The position numbers were made by a program, and so were the translations under genes. Below, one piece after another: positions 6,419 to 6,737 of a stretch of 6,737 nucleotides of DNA. The notes beneath the pieces were generated by a model. The model ran no database searches. It was not told the DNA's origin and saw nothing but the letters and a program-made list of their open reading frames with translations. Positions within the stretch are counted from its first letter, which is position 1; the number at the start of each line of letters is the position of its first letter. Origin of the DNA: Actinomycetota bacterium (lineage in GTDB: Bacteria > Actinomycetota > Acidimicrobiia > Acidimicrobiales > Microtrichaceae); assembly GCA_005777415.1 (NCBI GenBank), contig SXMI01000249.1, positions 1-6,737 of the forward strand, in the 5' to 3' direction.

Positions 6419-6632
6419 CGGCAACCTCCTCCCGTCGCAGCTCGGCGAGCAACGCCCGCAGTTCCTTCACCAGCGGACCCGAGACGTCGCCGGCGTCGAT
6501 GCTCGCAGCCACCGCCGTCGCCAGCTCGGCCAGCGGCTCGAGGTCGTCGCACCAGTCGTCGTCGCCACGCCTGGTGGTCAGCCATCCGGCCAGCACCGGA
6601 CCGACGCCCTTCGGCTTCGCCGGCCTACCCAC
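6357..6632 (-). CDS. Probable terminase small subunit
   Basis: This 91-residue protein lies directly before the large terminase and overlaps it by 62 nt, the usual place for the DNA-recognition subunit. It starts at a GTG at 6632, the only in-frame start near the repeats; the ATG seven bases upstream is in another frame and meets a stop after four codons. GGGGA stands six bases ahead of the GTG. The MGRPAKPKG opening resembles the basic, Gly-Arg-Pro starts of many small terminases. The rest is helical and acidic: DLEPLAELATAVAASIDAGD (30-49), then GPLVKELRALLAELRREE (52-69), whose VKELRALLAEL resembles a motif in small terminases of actinophages. No clear helix-turn-helix can be picked out, and it is short for the family. 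Position carries more weight than sequence here, so the name is an inference. Its start codon and ribosome site lie inside one repeat of the upstream cluster, which would allow self-control if it binds those repeats. Confidence 0.65.
   Translation of the reverse strand: MGRPAKPKGVGPVLAGWLTTRRGDDDWCDDLEPLAELATAVAASIDAGDVSGPLVKELRALLAELRREEVAGDAFELLAAELSAAVHVESD
6425..6433 (-). promoter_or_regulatory. Strong ribosome binding site inside the small terminase gene
   Basis: The minus strand reads GGGAGGAGG (6433-6425), then six bases, then the GTG at 6418. The same bases encode Arg-Glu-Glu of the small subunit. Its strength and spacing set the large-subunit start and explain a 62-nt overlap that would otherwise look suspicious. 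Confidence 0.75.
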
Positions 6633-6737
6633 AGGTCATCCCCAGCTTGTCCACAACGATTCCCACAGGTTCAGACTAGACCCGGACCGTTTCCGGCCGA
6701 ATCCACAGGTTTCCCACAGGTCGTCCCCAGGTTGTCC
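6628..6737. repeat. Cluster of CCACAGGT repeats before the terminase genes
   Basis: In plus-strand reading CCACAGGT occurs four times, with its CACAGGT core at 6630, 6664, 6704 and 6715. In addition, 6628-6652 and 6713-6737 match at 23 of 25 bases, each holding CCCACAGGTC, then TCCCCAG, then TTGTCC; the second copy runs to the window edge and may continue. All units point the same way. Spacings are 34, 40 and 11 bp, too irregular for a CRISPR. A small inverted repeat CCGGA-N5-TCCGG (6682-6696) sits between copies. There is no gene in 6633-6737. Beside the terminase, such repeats could be a cos or pac recognition site; they could also be origin or operator repeats. Confidence 0.8.
6647..6656 (+). 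promoter_or_regulatory. DnaA-box-like site TTGTCCACAA
   Basis: TTGTCCACA (6647-6655) equals the DnaA box form common in high-GC actinobacteria. Weaker relatives lie nearby: CGAATCCACA (ending 6707), GATTCCCACA (ending 6667) and TTTCCCACA (6710-6718). The 25-bp repeat predicts that TTGTCC at the window end may continue into a second full box. One exact box among similar repeats does not prove DnaA binding. Confidence 0.4.

Noticed and set aside
5074..6679. Long plus-strand open frames opposite the terminase genes
   Set aside because: The products are Arg/Pro/Ser/His-rich and lack motifs. They are shadows of a well-supported terminase on the minus strand, which carries all the ATPase and nuclease residues.
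6673..6702. Minus-strand promoter before terS (TTCGGC, 17 bp, TAGTCT)
   Set aside because: The -35 matches the consensus at only two of six positions and the -10 at three, not enough to claim in this repeat-rich DNA.
6628..6737. CRISPR array
   Set aside because: The repeats are short (8 bp core), the spacings irregular (34, 40 and 11 bp), and there are no uniform spacers.

Overview
This 6.7 kb window is high in G+C (roughly two thirds by eye). It carries the packaging and head module of a tailed phage or prophage with an HK97-type head, encoded entirely on the minus strand. High G+C, GTG starts, strong Shine-Dalgarno sequences, a TTGTCCACA box and one probable leaderless promoter suggest an actinobacterial host. 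No host gene, integrase or attachment site is present, so free phage and prophage cannot be told apart.

Read in transcription order (right to left), the layout is as follows. Positions 6633-6737 are a non-coding leader full of CCACAGGT repeats, a 25-bp near-identical repeat and a DnaA-box-like site. Next come a probable small terminase subunit (6632-6357) and the large terminase subunit (6418-5006), which overlap by 62 nt. Then follow a 46-residue two-helix membrane protein (4995-4855), the portal (4855-3683), a three-part prohead protease (3683-2547), a 121-nt gap, and the HK97-fold major capsid protein (2425-1079). A 12-bp hairpin with a C(UUCG)G loop follows the capsid gene and probably terminates the transcript. 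Immediately after it, a TAGCGT box placed for a leaderless transcript precedes a GT-A glycosyltransferase (992-183). That gene overlaps by ATGA with the start of a SAM methyltransferase (186-1), which is cut by the window edge.

The genes make one pathway. The terminase cuts and pumps DNA through the portal into a prohead. That prohead is built from capsid protein carrying its own N-terminal coiled-coil delta (scaffold-like) region, which the protease is expected to remove. Most junctions are tight (1-nt TGATG overlaps or a 10-nt gap), so translational coupling is likely. The glycosyltransferase/methyltransferase pair looks like a separate transcription unit lying where head-tail connector genes are usual, and may build or cap a sugar decoration on the virion or modify a host surface.

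The head module itself is ordinary. The parts most worth a second look are the repeat leader beside the terminase, the terminator-plus-leaderless-promoter boundary with its sugar-modification genes, and the fused domains on the protease.
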